A DNA stretch of 14,659 nucleotides from positions 1 to 14,659 of the forward strand of contig JAUIFJ010000055.1 in assembly GCA_030429345.1 (NCBI GenBank), written 5' to 3'. Source of the stretch: a bacterium. GTDB taxonomy: Bacteria; CAIWAD01. The notes under the pieces are model-generated. The model was given only the letters and a program-made list of their open reading frames with translations. It was not told the DNA's origin and ran no database searches. The translations under genes were made by a program, and so were the position numbers. Shown here piece by piece: positions 1-7,717 of the stretch (its first letter is position 1; every line of letters starts with the position of its first letter).

Positions 1-303
1 GCCAAGGACAGTGCCAAGGACGGTGCCAGGGACGGTGCCAAGGACGGTGCCAGGGACGGTGCCAAGGACGGTGCCAAGGACGGTGCCAGGGACGGTGCCA
101 AGGACGGTGCCAGGGACGGTGCCAAGGACGGTGCCAAGGACGGTGCCAGGGATGGTGCCAAGGACGGTGCCAGGGACGGTGCCAAGGACGGTGCCAAGGA
201 CGGTGCCACGCACGGTGCCAAGGACGGTGCCAAGGACGGTGCCACGCACGGTGCCAAGGACAGTACCAGGGACGGTGCCAGGGACAGTGCCAAGCACGGT
301 GCC
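1..303 (-). repeat. 12-bp tandem repeat array 1 (25 units, continues past window start)
   Basis: Positions 1-300 are exactly 25 contiguous 12-mers, reading gccaaggacggt or gccagggacggt on the + strand. The opposite strand reads as the same unit found in the arrays at 9993 and 14431, so this array is inverted relative to them. No spacers separate the units. Positions 1-180 consist of three near-identical 60-bp blocks of five units each (order AAG, AAG, AGG, AAG, AGG at the variable triplet). Later units vary more, including two with acgcac. Because 12 is divisible by 3, every frame stays open and gives artificial TVPR/TVPG-type reading frames. The array ends about 63 bp before the ATG of the TPR regulator. 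Confidence 0.97.
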
Positions 304-366
304 CGGGCAAGGATTCGACGCCCTGATTTTCTTTTGCACTTCGATCCGGGGGTATCACATTCTGAC

Positions 367-1854
367 ATGGCTACACCCCCTTCATCGGATTCCCGTCCCT
401 GGCTCGAACGCTACAATGAAGCGGAGCGGGTCTACGCTCGCGAACCTGCCCGGGCCCTGGAGCTTCTTCTCTCGTGCAGGGCCGATCTCCGCGCCGAAGG
501 GGATCCGAATGCCCTGCAGGAAGCCTTGTTCCTCGAAGGCTCGATCCTGCTCCAGCTGGGACGCGCGGGTGACGCGCTCGGTCCCCTGCAGGAGGCCCGC
601 CGTCGGGCCCGCCCTCGGAAGCGGGCCCTCTTCCTGGCACGAGTGTATTACGAGATCGGCGCATGCCACTCCTACCTGCACGACCTGAAGGAGGCACAGC
701 GTAGCTTCGACGCCATGCTGCAGCACCTGCGTGATGCAGAGACCAGGGATCCGCTGCTCGAGATCCAGCTCCTGAGCGGCGTGGGCAATCGGGCCCTGCG
801 GAATCGCGAGTTCGCGACAGCCCTGGAGTACTATGACCTGGCGGCGCCGCTGATCGGGGAGGAGCACGAAGAGCGCCGGGCCGTGCTGTTGACGAATCGC
901 GGATCGGCCCTGGTCGGCCTGGAGCGCTTCGAAGAGGGCATCGAGAGCATCGAGAAGGGTCTGGCCCTGCATCGATCCTACGATAGCCGGATCAGCGTGT
1001 GTTACGACCTGCACAGCCTCGCCCTCTCCCTGCTGCTCGCCGGACGGATGGAGGAGAGTCTGGCGAGAGCCCGGGAAGGCACCGCCCATGCGGACCGGGA
1101 AGGCGTGACGATTCTCTCCGCTATCTGCCGCAGCGTCGCCGGGGAGGCCCTGAACCACCTGCAGCGTCCTGTCGAGGCGCAGGAGGTGCTCGAGGAAGCG
1201 CTCCCGATCGCCGAACGCGTCGGCAACGACCGCTATCGCATGAACATCCTCGGACATCTTTCCCGCGCCCTCGAGGAGCAACAGAAGTGGAAGGAGGCGA
1301 TCCGGATGTTGCGTGCGTACACGGAACTTCGTGACACGGTGCGCGACGAAGAACACGAGCCCCGGATGAAGCAGCTGGAGCTTCGATTTCAGAATGCGCT
1401 GCGGAAGCGCGATGCCGAGCGGTTGCAGGAAACCCTGCGCAAGCGGGAAGACGAACTCCAGCGCCTGGCCCAGGAGCTCACGGCCCACCGGCAGGGTATG
1501 CAACGTTTCCGGGAAGAGTGCCTGGAGCGCTTCCACAGGCGCGAAAACGACACGGCCTATGAGAAGTGGCTAGGCAGCGCGACACTTACGGGCCCCGCTG
1601 TCGTACAGCAGTTCGAGTCCCATTTCAGCCGCATTCACGGGGACTTCATCGAGAAGCTCACGGAACGCTATCCAGGATTGACCCGCCGCCAGATGCGCCT
1701 GTGCTCGCTTTTGCGATCCGGGCTGAAGACGAGTGAAATCGCAGAACTGCTGGGCCAGAACGAGGAGAGCGTGCGCAAGGCCCGCACCCGCCTGCGCAAG
1801 CAGCTCGGACTGGAGCGCGGCAACCGCCTGACCGGGTTCCTCCAGACGATTTAG
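367..1854 (+). CDS. TPR-repeat transcriptional regulator with C-terminal LuxR-type HTH
   Basis: This is a predicted cytosolic DNA-binding regulator of 495 aa. Residues 1 to about 330 are helical repeats of TPR type with alternating A/L/G and Y/F positions (for example around '[18 protein letters not shown]' and '[19 protein letters not shown]'). Residues about 333-392 are a charged coiled coil. Residues about 434-495 are a LuxR/GerE-like helix-turn-helix, starting '[20 protein letters not shown]' and continuing through '[19 protein letters not shown]'. This TPR, coiled coil, HTH order is well known in Bacteroidetes-type regulators; no signal peptide or membrane segment is visible. ATG 367 was preferred over the in-frame TTG at 334, although no strong ribosome site precedes either. 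The gene lies directly upstream of the large secreted protein, whose promoter region carries tandem motifs. Regulation of that neighbour is inference only. The ligand or partner of the TPR region is unknown. Confidence 0.85.
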   Translation: MATPPSSDSRPWLERYNEAERVYAREPARALELLLSCRADLRAEGDPNALQEALFLEGSILLQLGRAGDALGPLQEARRRARPRKRALFLARVYYEIGACHSYLHDLKEAQRSFDAMLQHLRDAETRDPLLEIQLLSGVGNRALRNREFATALEYYDLAAPLIGEEHEERRAVLLTNRGSALVGLERFEEGIESIEKGLALHRSYDSRISVCYDLHSLALSLLLAGRMEESLARAREGTAHADREGVTILSAICRSVAGEALNHLQRPVEAQEVLEEALPIAERVGNDRYRMNILGHLSRALEEQQKWKEAIRMLRAYTELRDTVRDEEHEPRMKQLELRFQNALRKRDAERLQETLRKREDELQRLAQELTAHRQGMQRFREECLERFHRRENDTAYEKWLGSATLTGPAVVQQFESHFSRIHGDFIEKLTERYPGLTRRQMRLCSLLRSGLKTSEIAELLGQNEESVRKARTRLRKQLGLERGNRLTGFLQTI

Positions 1855-1888
1855 ATTCTGTCCTGCTTGCTCGGCTTTGAACAGGGCA

Positions 1889-1938
1889 TTTTGTCCCCTT
1901 TTTGTCCCCTTGTTCGACCCTTTGGTTCCGCTTATCCT
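1889..1938 (+). promoter_or_regulatory. Candidate promoter with tandem TTGTCCCC motifs
   Basis: TTGTCCCC occurs at 1891-1898 and again at 1902-1909, a period of 11 bp (one helical turn). Immediately after lies a weak sigma70-like pair, TTGTTC (1910-1915) and TATCCT (1933-1938), with a 17-bp spacer, about 36 bp before ATG 1974. The tandem motif would therefore abut the -35 box, a usual activator position. An alternative reading is that GGGCA (1885-1889) pairing with TGTCC, followed by CCTTTTT, is a weak terminator of the preceding regulator gene. Only the repeats themselves are certain. Confidence 0.35.
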
Positions 1939-1973
1939 TCCCTTGCTGCGACGACCAACCCACAGGGACAGCC

Positions 1974-4900
1974 ATGAAAACGCACCTCCTCTCGCTCTTG
2001 AACAGCCGATTCCGGATATGCCGGTTCCTGCTGACCATCCTTTTCCTCGCGCCCGGATTCCTGGAGGCGCAGGACCTGGACAACGACGGCCGACCGGACG
2101 ATCTGCAGCTGGCCATGGGATCCTGCCTGGGGCTCTCGGGCAGCACCGTATACGGAATCAATACCACCGCCGACTGTTTCGCCCGTGACGATCTGGTGGT
2201 CGAGTTCTGGATCCGTCCGGAGGACACGGACCAGACCGCGGCGATCGTCGAGTTCGGCGGAACCGGCGAAGAAGAGGAGCAGAATTTCAATTGGACCATC
2301 GAATGCATGCCCGGCGGGGCAATCAAGCTGAAATGGGAACACGGAAACGGAACCGACGCTTTCCACACCTATCCCGACATGCTCGTCGCCGGCGAGTGGC
2401 AGCACATCACCTTCTGGAGAAAACCCGTAGGGAACAACTATTCCACGGTTCTGCTGCGCAACGGCACTCAGGTCTGGGGCTCCATATGGATCACGGACAT
2501 GCCGACCGGCGGATCCGGGGGAAACCTGAAAATCGCCTCCTACGGGGGATTCCGCGGCCAGCTCGACGAGCTGCGCATCTGGGCCAGCACGGAAGCCGGA
2601 GCACACGAATACCAGTTGGGTTTCTGGAACCAGCTGGTGCGAAACGGGGCTGGCCTGCAAGGCGTGTTCACTTTCGACGAGGACTCCAGTCCCTGCCTGA
2701 ACTACGGAGCCTCCTGCACGGACGCCTTTTTCGTGATCCCTTCGAATGCCAACGCGCAACTACTGGGTCCGCAACTGGACTGCGACGAGGATGATGTGCC
2801 GGATCTCTTCCAGGTGCCTGCCTGCAATCCGGTATACCTGCCGGAATGTGATCCCTTCCCTTCGGGCCTGCTGGCGCAGTACTACGACAACACGGCGCTG
2901 ACGAATCCCGTCTACATCGAGCGTGTGCCGACCGTCGACCGGCGGATGAACGCCGGCACGATCGCTCAGAGCATGCCGGGCGACTTTTTCAGCGCACGCT
3001 ACCAGGGCCAGATGAGGGTGCCGCAGAGCTCTCCGATCACCCTGCGCGTCTGGGTGGACGACGGCTGCCGCCTGGAGGTGGATGGACAATTGCTGATCGA
3101 CGAGTGGGTTCCCGGCGGTACTCGCCTGCTGACGGTTCCTTTCAGCGGCATGGAAGACGAATGGGTGCCGATTCAGTTGGAGTATTTCGAGAACGCCGGT
3201 CAGGCCACCTTGGTGCTGGAATGGGAAACCGACGCGGGAATCGAGGTGATACCGGAAACCCGTCTGCGCTATGCTCCGCAGGAGGATTGCGACGGCAACG
3301 GTGAGACAGACAGCTGCGAATTGCTCGAGCCGCAAGCGGACTGCAATGGCAACGGCCTGCTGGACGCCTGCGAGATCCTGGACGATGCCGGGCTGGATTG
3401 CAATGGCAACGGATGGCTCGACAGCTGCGAGTTGCTGGAAGACCCCCTTTCCGACTGCAACGCCAACGGCCTGCTGGACGGCTGCGAGATCGACCTGGAC
3501 CCCGGACTCGACACGGACGCCGATGGCTGGATCGACTCCTGCCAGATGGAGCTTTTTCCGGTCCAGGACGCCAACGGGGACGGGATCTTCGATCACGAGC
3601 AGCTGCTCGCCGACCCCTCTCTCGACTGCAACGGCAACGGCCTGCGGGATTCCTACGAGCTGTTGTTCCCCGACGTCCTGCAGGGCTATGGCGCACAAAC
3701 GATGTACTACAGCGGCACCGAGTTCGATCGCCTGCGGCATGTGGCTCTCGGCGTGCCGGGAAACCAGCACCTCTACGGTGATACGCTGTCGCACCCATCC
3801 CTGCCGGATGAGGGATTCTCCGTGCGCTGGTCGGGCTTCTGCTACCCCTGGTGCCAGACCGGATACACGGAAACCCTGAGCATAGCGGTCGAGGGCGGCC
3901 TGCGCTGCTGGGTCGATGGCGAGCTTCAGTTCGATGACTGGACCCCGGGGTACAAACAATTCGAGTTCGAGTTCGAGTCCTTGAACGAGATCTCCCTGGT
4001 CATCGAGTACGCCAATTTCAGTGGCCCGGCCCTTGTCTTGTGCGAAGACTACGACACGATGTTCTGCTGGGGGCCGATGGACGCAGGGCAGTTCCAGGCG
4101 CAAGCAGCTGATCAGAATGGAAACGGCATCCTGGACGACTGCGAGGGAGACTGCAACGGGAACGGCACGCCGGATGCGCAGGAGATCGCGCTCGATCCAG
4201 GACTGGACTGCGACAACGACGGCCTGCTGGACACCTGCCAGTGGAAGGACTGCAATGGCGACGGCGAGGACGACCGCCTGCAGATCTGTGCGGATCCGGG
4301 CCTGGACTGCAATGCGAACGGCCTGCTGGATGCCTGCGAGGTCCAGGACGTGATGCAGGGCATGAAGGCCGAGTATTACGCCGGCATCGCCTTCGACTCC
4401 CTGGTGGCCACCGAACTGGACGGACTCAACGCCAACGGCTCCTGGGAAGGGTCTCCGCATCCCCTGGCTCCAGCAGACAGCTTCAGCATCCGCTGGAGCG
4501 GAACCCTTGTCGCCGATGTGACCGGTACGCACAACTTGAACATCGGAGTCGATTCGGGCGGCTACCGTCTCTGGCTCGACGGAGTGGTCCTGTACGAGTC
4601 CTGGCAGTTCTCGCACGGTTCCGGCCGAGGGTTCAACCTGTACCTGGAAGCGGGAGAAGCGAGGGAGATCGTATACGAGATCTTTCACACGACGGGGTCG
4701 GCAGGGGCACAGATGCACTGGAATCCACCCGGGGGTGACTGGCAGATGCTGCGGATTCCGGTGGAGAACCTGTCCTGGCGGGGGCAGGACAGCAACGGCA
4801 ACGGGGTTCCCGACGACTGTGATCCACTGCCAGCGCCGGTGCTGACCATCGAGCGCCTGGACCCGGGCACGATCCGCCTGAGCTGGACCGGTGTGCAGGG

Positions 4901-5048
4901 GGCCATGTCTTACAGTGTCTACGAAACCCTGCCGGACGGCACGACGACCCTGGTCGCCGATTCGACGGTTCTGCAGCTGGATCTGCCGTTGCAATACGAT
5001 CCGGCTCCCCGTGAGCTGCGCCGTTTCCATGTGACTGCACAACCCTGA
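1974..5048 (+). CDS. Secreted multidomain protein: LamG-like, three PA14-like domains, EF-type calcium loops, FN3-like C-terminus
   Basis: A predicted secreted or surface protein of 1024 aa. The start is ATG 1974 with AGGGA 5 nt upstream; it gives a signal peptide ending near LEA/Q (residues 30-33), whereas an upstream TTG-type extension would bury it. Residues about 72-250 form a LamG/concanavalin-like domain ('VVEFWIRPE', 'GEWQHITFW', 'GQLDELRIWAS'). Three PA14-like beta domains sit at about 297-436, 571-710 and 794-936, each beginning like 'GLLAQYYDNTAL' or 'MKAEYYAGIAFD' and containing a 'RLEVDG' or 'RLWLDG' strand. Between and around them are about 15 calcium-loop repeats of the form DCNGNGLLDACE, mainly at 438-570 and 713-793. 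Residues about 953-1024 resemble an FN3 domain. PA14 and LamG domains often bind carbohydrate, so a role in adhesion or polysaccharide binding is plausible but unproven. No catalytic domain was recognised. No sorting signal was recognised beyond the C-terminal domain it shares with the protein at 6756. Confidence 0.9.
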   Translation: MKTHLLSLLNSRFRICRFLLTILFLAPGFLEAQDLDNDGRPDDLQLAMGSCLGLSGSTVYGINTTADCFARDDLVVEFWIRPEDTDQTAAIVEFGGTGEEEEQNFNWTIECMPGGAIKLKWEHGNGTDAFHTYPDMLVAGEWQHITFWRKPVGNNYSTVLLRNGTQVWGSIWITDMPTGGSGGNLKIASYGGFRGQLDELRIWASTEAGAHEYQLGFWNQLVRNGAGLQGVFTFDEDSSPCLNYGASCTDAFFVIPSNANAQLLGPQLDCDEDDVPDLFQVPACNPVYLPECDPFPSGLLAQYYDNTALTNPVYIERVPTVDRRMNAGTIAQSMPGDFFSARYQGQMRVPQSSPITLRVWVDDGCRLEVDGQLLIDEWVPGGTRLLTVPFSGMEDEWVPIQLEYFENAGQATLVLEWETDAGIEVIPETRLRYAPQEDCDGNGETDSCELLEPQADCNGNGLLDACEILDDAGLDCNGNGWLDSCELLEDPLSDCNANGLLDGCEIDLDPGLDTDADGWIDSCQMELFPVQDANGDGIFDHEQLLADPSLDCNGNGLRDSYELLFPDVLQGYGAQTMYYSGTEFDRLRHVALGVPGNQHLYGDTLSHPSLPDEGFSVRWSGFCYPWCQTGYTETLSIAVEGGLRCWVDGELQFDDWTPGYKQFEFEFESLNEISLVIEYANFSGPALVLCEDYDTMFCWGPMDAGQFQAQAADQNGNGILDDCEGDCNGNGTPDAQEIALDPGLDCDNDGLLDTCQWKDCNGDGEDDRLQICADPGLDCNANGLLDACEVQDVMQGMKAEYYAGIAFDSLVATELDGLNANGSWEGSPHPLAPADSFSIRWSGTLVADVTGTHNLNIGVDSGGYRLWLDGVVLYESWQFSHGSGRGFNLYLEAGEAREIVYEIFHTTGSAGAQMHWNPPGGDWQMLRIPVENLSWRGQDSNGNGVPDDCDPLPAPVLTIERLDPGTIRLSWTGVQGAMSYSVYETLPDGTTTLVADSTVLQLDLPLQYDPAPRELRRFHVTAQP

Positions 5049-5067
5049 GGCTTCGCTGTGACTCAAT

Positions 5068-5103
5068 GGAATCCCGCAAGGACTTCGGTGCCTGCGGGAT
5101 TCC
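5068..5103. terminator. Hairpin between convergent genes
   Basis: GGAATCCCGCA (5068-5078) and TGCGGGATTCC (5093-5103) form a perfect 11-bp inverted repeat with a 14-nt loop. It lies between the stop of the secreted protein at 5048 and the stop of the K+ channel at 5108. Neither strand has a U-tract after it, so it may work as a bidirectional transcript-end hairpin rather than a classical intrinsic terminator. Confidence 0.6.
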
Positions 5104-5107
5104 TGCT

Positions 5108-5923
5108 CTAGAGCCTTTCCCCGCAGTGCTTGCAGTGGACGGCGTCTTCGTCGTGGCCTTCGGTCGCACAGGCGCGGCAGGCCTGGGTCGAGGTGCTGAC
5201 AGGAGGCTGGCGTGTCAGTTCGGAAGTCACGATGCCCGTTGGAACGGCGAGAATCCCGTAGCCCATCACCATGATGATCGAGGCCAGCGATTGGCCCAGC
5301 GGTGTCTGGGGACTGATGTCGCCGTAGCCCACGGTGGTCATGGTGACAATCGCCCAGTAGATTGAGCGCGGGATGCTGGTGAATCCGTGATCCGCCCCCT
5401 CGACGAGATACATCAGCGAGCCGAAGATCACCGTGCAGACGAGCACGGCGAAGAGGAAGACCGTGATCTTGCGGCGGCTGGAGCGGAGCGCGGCGCCAAG
5501 GCGCTGCATCTCGCCCAGGTACTGCGCCAGTTTCAGGATGCGGAAGATGCGCAGCACGCGCAGGAGACGGATCACGAGCAGGTATTGCGTACCCGGGAAA
5601 AAGAGGCTCAGGTAGGTCGGCAGGCAGGCCAGCAGATCGATCACGCCGAAAAAGCTGGTCGCGTAGGACAAGGGGCGCTTGACGGTCAGCAGCCGCAGCA
5701 GGTACTCGACCGAGAACAGGAGCGTGAAGGTCCATTCCGCGATCAGCAGATACCGGCCGTATGAAACACGAATGGCCTGAATGCTGTCGAGCAGCACGAC
5801 CTGGACACTGAGCAGGATCAGCACGATCAAGGCGATGTCGAAGCCCTTGCCCACCCGCGTATCCGCCTCGAAGATGATTTCATGCAGCCGGGCCCGCAGC
5901 CCGCTGAGTGAGGTCGCGCTCAT
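5108..5923 (-). CDS. Voltage-gated potassium channel (six-TM VIC type) with C-terminal zinc ribbon
   Basis: An inner-membrane K+ channel subunit of 271 aa, presumably tetrameric as in the family. Hydrophobic segments S1-S3 lie at about 27-48, 59-80 and 88-110. S4 (about 114-135) is a voltage-sensor helix with basic residues every third position (R119, R122, R125, R128, K131). S5 is at about 153-175. The pore loop carries the canonical selectivity filter TVGYGD (197-202), followed by S6 at about 210-233. The cytosolic tail ends in a CxxC-x11-CxxC motif (C249, C252, C264, C267), a zinc-ribbon-like module unusual on such channels. The start is well supported: AGGAG lies 5 nt before the ATG. It is convergent with the secreted-protein gene and divergent from the lipoprotein at 6048, sharing a 124-bp intergenic region. 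Conduction, gating and the role of the zinc tail are inferred from family membership. Confidence 0.93.
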   Translation of the reverse strand: MSATSLSGLRARLHEIIFEADTRVGKGFDIALIVLILLSVQVVLLDSIQAIRVSYGRYLLIAEWTFTLLFSVEYLLRLLTVKRPLSYATSFFGVIDLLACLPTYLSLFFPGTQYLLVIRLLRVLRIFRILKLAQYLGEMQRLGAALRSSRRKITVFLFAVLVCTVIFGSLMYLVEGADHGFTSIPRSIYWAIVTMTTVGYGDISPQTPLGQSLASIIMVMGYGILAVPTGIVTSELTRQPPVSTSTQACRACATEGHDEDAVHCKHCGERL

Positions 5924-6047
5924 TCGATCTCCTGCTTCTTCCCGCTGGTTTCCGGTTCACTAATAAGGCAAATGCCGTATGTGTGATTCGCACGGGACGG
6001 ACGATCTTCGACTTGCCTGACAACAATGACAAACAAGGAGACGAACG

Positions 6048-6464
6048 ATGACCGTGCTCAAACACCTGCTGATCTTCCTGCTGGCCCTGGCCATGATTTC
6101 CTGCGACGACGACGAGGACTCCCCGACAGCGAGCAACAATCCGGATCTGCCGGCCAGCGTTGCCGGCACGATTGTGGAAATGGAATTCAGTTTTGCCAAC
6201 GCGGGGGCACCCTGGGCGCTGGGCACCTTGATGCACTTCACCTTCTCCAGTTCCGGCATGCTATTCATTGACGAGAATCCTGCAGCCAACGACGGCGACG
6301 AGATCCAGATCGATTCGGTGGAGCTGCAGGGCAGCGAGTTCATCTGGGAAGATGCCGCCTCCGGCTACAGCTACGCCCTGTCGATGAACGGCGCCGCGAT
6401 CAACGAAGTCAACCTGATGCAGGGAAGCAATTTCCTGGGTCAGTTCACGCCGACGGGGAACTAG
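6048..6464 (+). CDS. Small predicted lipoprotein of unknown function
   Basis: A 138-aa protein with a short basic N-terminus, a hydrophobic core and a lipobox-like MISC (C19 the probable acylated cysteine), followed by an acidic linker starting DDDEDS. The rest (about residues 38-138) has alternating hydrophobic and polar residues consistent with a small beta-rich domain ('GTIVEMEFSF', 'GTLMHFTFSSSGMLFI', 'SYALSMNGAAI'); I do not recognise a family. AAGGAG at 6035-6040, 7 nt before the ATG, supports the start. A strong terminator follows, so it is probably a one-gene transcript. If E. coli-like Lol rules applied, the aspartate after the cysteine would favour inner-membrane retention, but sorting rules in this organism are unknown. 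Confidence 0.8.
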   Translation: MTVLKHLLIFLLALAMISCDDDEDSPTASNNPDLPASVAGTIVEMEFSFANAGAPWALGTLMHFTFSSSGMLFIDENPAANDGDEIQIDSVELQGSEFIWEDAASGYSYALSMNGAAINEVNLMQGSNFLGQFTPTGN

Positions 6465-6486
6465 AGGCGCGCAAACATGCAGGGGG

Positions 6487-6530
6487 AAAGGGGCCGGAAA
6501 GCGGGTGCGCCTGCTCTTTCGGCCCCTTTT
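6487..6530 (+). terminator. Rho-independent terminator after the small lipoprotein gene
   Basis: AAAGGGGCCG plus AAAG (6487-6501, with one bulged G) pairs with CTTTCGGCCCCTTT (6516-6529), giving a 14-bp stem and a 14-nt loop that runs into TTTT at 6527-6530. It starts 23 nt after the stop codon. Confidence 0.88.
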
Positions 6531-6755
6531 GATCTCCCGGTGCCGCTGTTCAGAATCGGGTGCCGCGGCAGGGATGGCTCAAGCCCTCAGGGCCAGGAAA
6601 TCGAGCAACCACTATTTCAGGGGCATTGTAAACAAGGCTTTACGCAGCTGTTGGGGTGCAAGATCGGAGGGGGTCTGCCATTTGTGTCGTTCCGGATTGG
6701 TTTTTGCATGTCTCGCCCGGGAGTCCGTCTTCACTCATCTGTCAAGGGATCCATC

Positions 6756-7628
6756 ATGAACCATCTCCAACTCCTGCTCTTGCTTGCCTTGACCGCCTTT
6801 CCGCTCGCTGCCGAGGTCTATGTGGATGACTTCAGCGGTGATCTGTCCAATTGGACAGCCAGTCCGGCGCATCTGGACAGCTACGAAATCGTGGACGGCG
6901 AGCTGCGCCTGGACGGCTACGGGCACATTGCCGGGCCGAGCGGCTGGGGCATGATGCAGTTCGACCAGCCCTTGGGGAGCCACTTCCGCGCCGAATGGGA
7001 CGCGCGGCTGGAGTACTACGACTACATCAACTTCACTCTCTATGCCGACGCGCCCTGGAGTTTCCGCCAGAACGGCGGTTCCGTGCTCAATGGCTATCTC
7101 TGCTGGATCGATGTAGACGATCCCGCGCTGCCCCTGATCGATCTGATGTACTCGGTCAACGGCACGGCGCAGGCCCTGGCCCCGGAATTGAACAACATCC
7201 CCTACGTGGAAGACATCGACCTGGGCGAGTGGATCCAGTGCGAGGTGGACTTCAACCACGGCCGGCTGCGCTACACCGTTGGCGGTGTGCTCGTATACGA
7301 AGCCTTGCACGCGCTCTACTCGGAGGCCGACTACAAGATCGGCCTGGGCTTCGGGGAGGACTCGGAAGGAAGGATCGACAACTTCCAGGTGACGACCTTC
7401 GAGCCGCTGCCGGCTGTCGCCCTCTCCATCGAATACGACCTGGGCCAGGAGACGACCTTCCTGCACTGGACTCCTGCAGCCGGAGCCGCCGATTATCTGC
7501 TCTATCGAAGCGGCCAGCTCGCTGCGGAAACGGGCCTCGTGCTGCTCGGGGATACTCTGTCCTGGTCGCCGGGCGTCCTGCCAATGGACGCGGTGCGTAC
7601 CTACCGTGTTCGCGCGCTGGCGCCATGA
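6756..7628 (+). CDS. Secreted protein with LamG/jelly-roll-like domain and FN3-like C-terminus
   Basis: A 290-aa predicted exported protein. ATG 6756 is chosen because AAGGGA ends 6 nt before it and it opens directly into a signal peptide (residues 1-19, ending PLAA before EVYV). A longer in-frame extension would run back through the terminator at 6487-6530. Residues about 22-215 look like a concanavalin-like beta-sandwich: 'DDFSGDLSNW', 'GELRLDGYGHIAGPSGWG', 'NFTLYADAPWSFR', 'IQCEVDFNHGRLRYTVGG', 'IDNFQVTTF'. Residues about 220-290 are an FN3-like module similar to the C-terminus of the large secreted protein ending at 5048. No catalytic motif was recognised, and glycan binding is a possibility only. 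Strong terminators lie on both sides (6487 and 7634), so it is probably monocistronic. Confidence 0.85.
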   Translation: MNHLQLLLLLALTAFPLAAEVYVDDFSGDLSNWTASPAHLDSYEIVDGELRLDGYGHIAGPSGWGMMQFDQPLGSHFRAEWDARLEYYDYINFTLYADAPWSFRQNGGSVLNGYLCWIDVDDPALPLIDLMYSVNGTAQALAPELNNIPYVEDIDLGEWIQCEVDFNHGRLRYTVGGVLVYEALHALYSEADYKIGLGFGEDSEGRIDNFQVTTFEPLPAVALSIEYDLGQETTFLHWTPAAGAADYLLYRSGQLAAETGLVLLGDTLSWSPGVLPMDAVRTYRVRALAP

Positions 7629-7633
7629 GATGC

Positions 7634-7663
7634 AGAGGCCCTTCCATTGGAAGGGCCTCTTTT
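7634..7663 (+). terminator. Strong rho-independent terminator
   Basis: AGAGGCCCTTCC (7634-7645) and GGAAGGGCCTCT (7649-7660) form a perfect 12-bp stem with a 3-nt loop, followed by TTTT (7660-7663). It begins 5 nt after the stop of the preceding gene. The stem is symmetrical, so it may also stop transcripts of the convergent lipoprotein gene, although the U-tract faces + only. Confidence 0.95.
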
Positions 7664-7717
7664 CTGTAGGACACAGCTGCATCGGGCGGGATTTGCCGTC
7701 CCTGATGCGTATACGAG

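Noticed and set aside
11-688. Open frame of TVPR/TVPG repeats on +, with similar frames at 9809-10204 (-) and 14328-14654 (-)
   Set aside because: Translations of the 12-bp arrays, whose period keeps frames open; the first runs out of frame into the TPR regulator gene. No start site or domain supports them.
382-1536. 384-codon minus-strand open frame opposite the TPR regulator
   Set aside because: GC-driven shadow; the + frame has clear TPR, coiled-coil and HTH features.
5046-5110. UGA at the end of the large secreted protein as a selenocysteine codon
   Set aside because: Tried because tRNA-Sec is present. The extension is only about 20 codons, lies over the intergenic hairpin and has no redox-type motif.
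2760-5735. 991-codon open frame on the minus strand
   Set aside because: Antisense shadow of the GC-rich repeat-rich secreted protein and part of the K+ channel gene in another frame; low-complexity composition and no recognisable domain.
6477-6755. N-terminal extension of the LamG/FN3 protein to 6477
   Set aside because: It would translate through the strong terminator at 6487-6530 and bury a clear signal peptide that starts at ATG 6756 with a good ribosome site.
6531-6755. Possible riboswitch or small RNA in the 225-bp leader of the LamG/FN3 gene
   Set aside because: I compared it with the common riboswitch cores that I know and saw no match; only a small GTAAA/TTTAC inverted repeat at 6628-6643 is visible, which is too weak to call.
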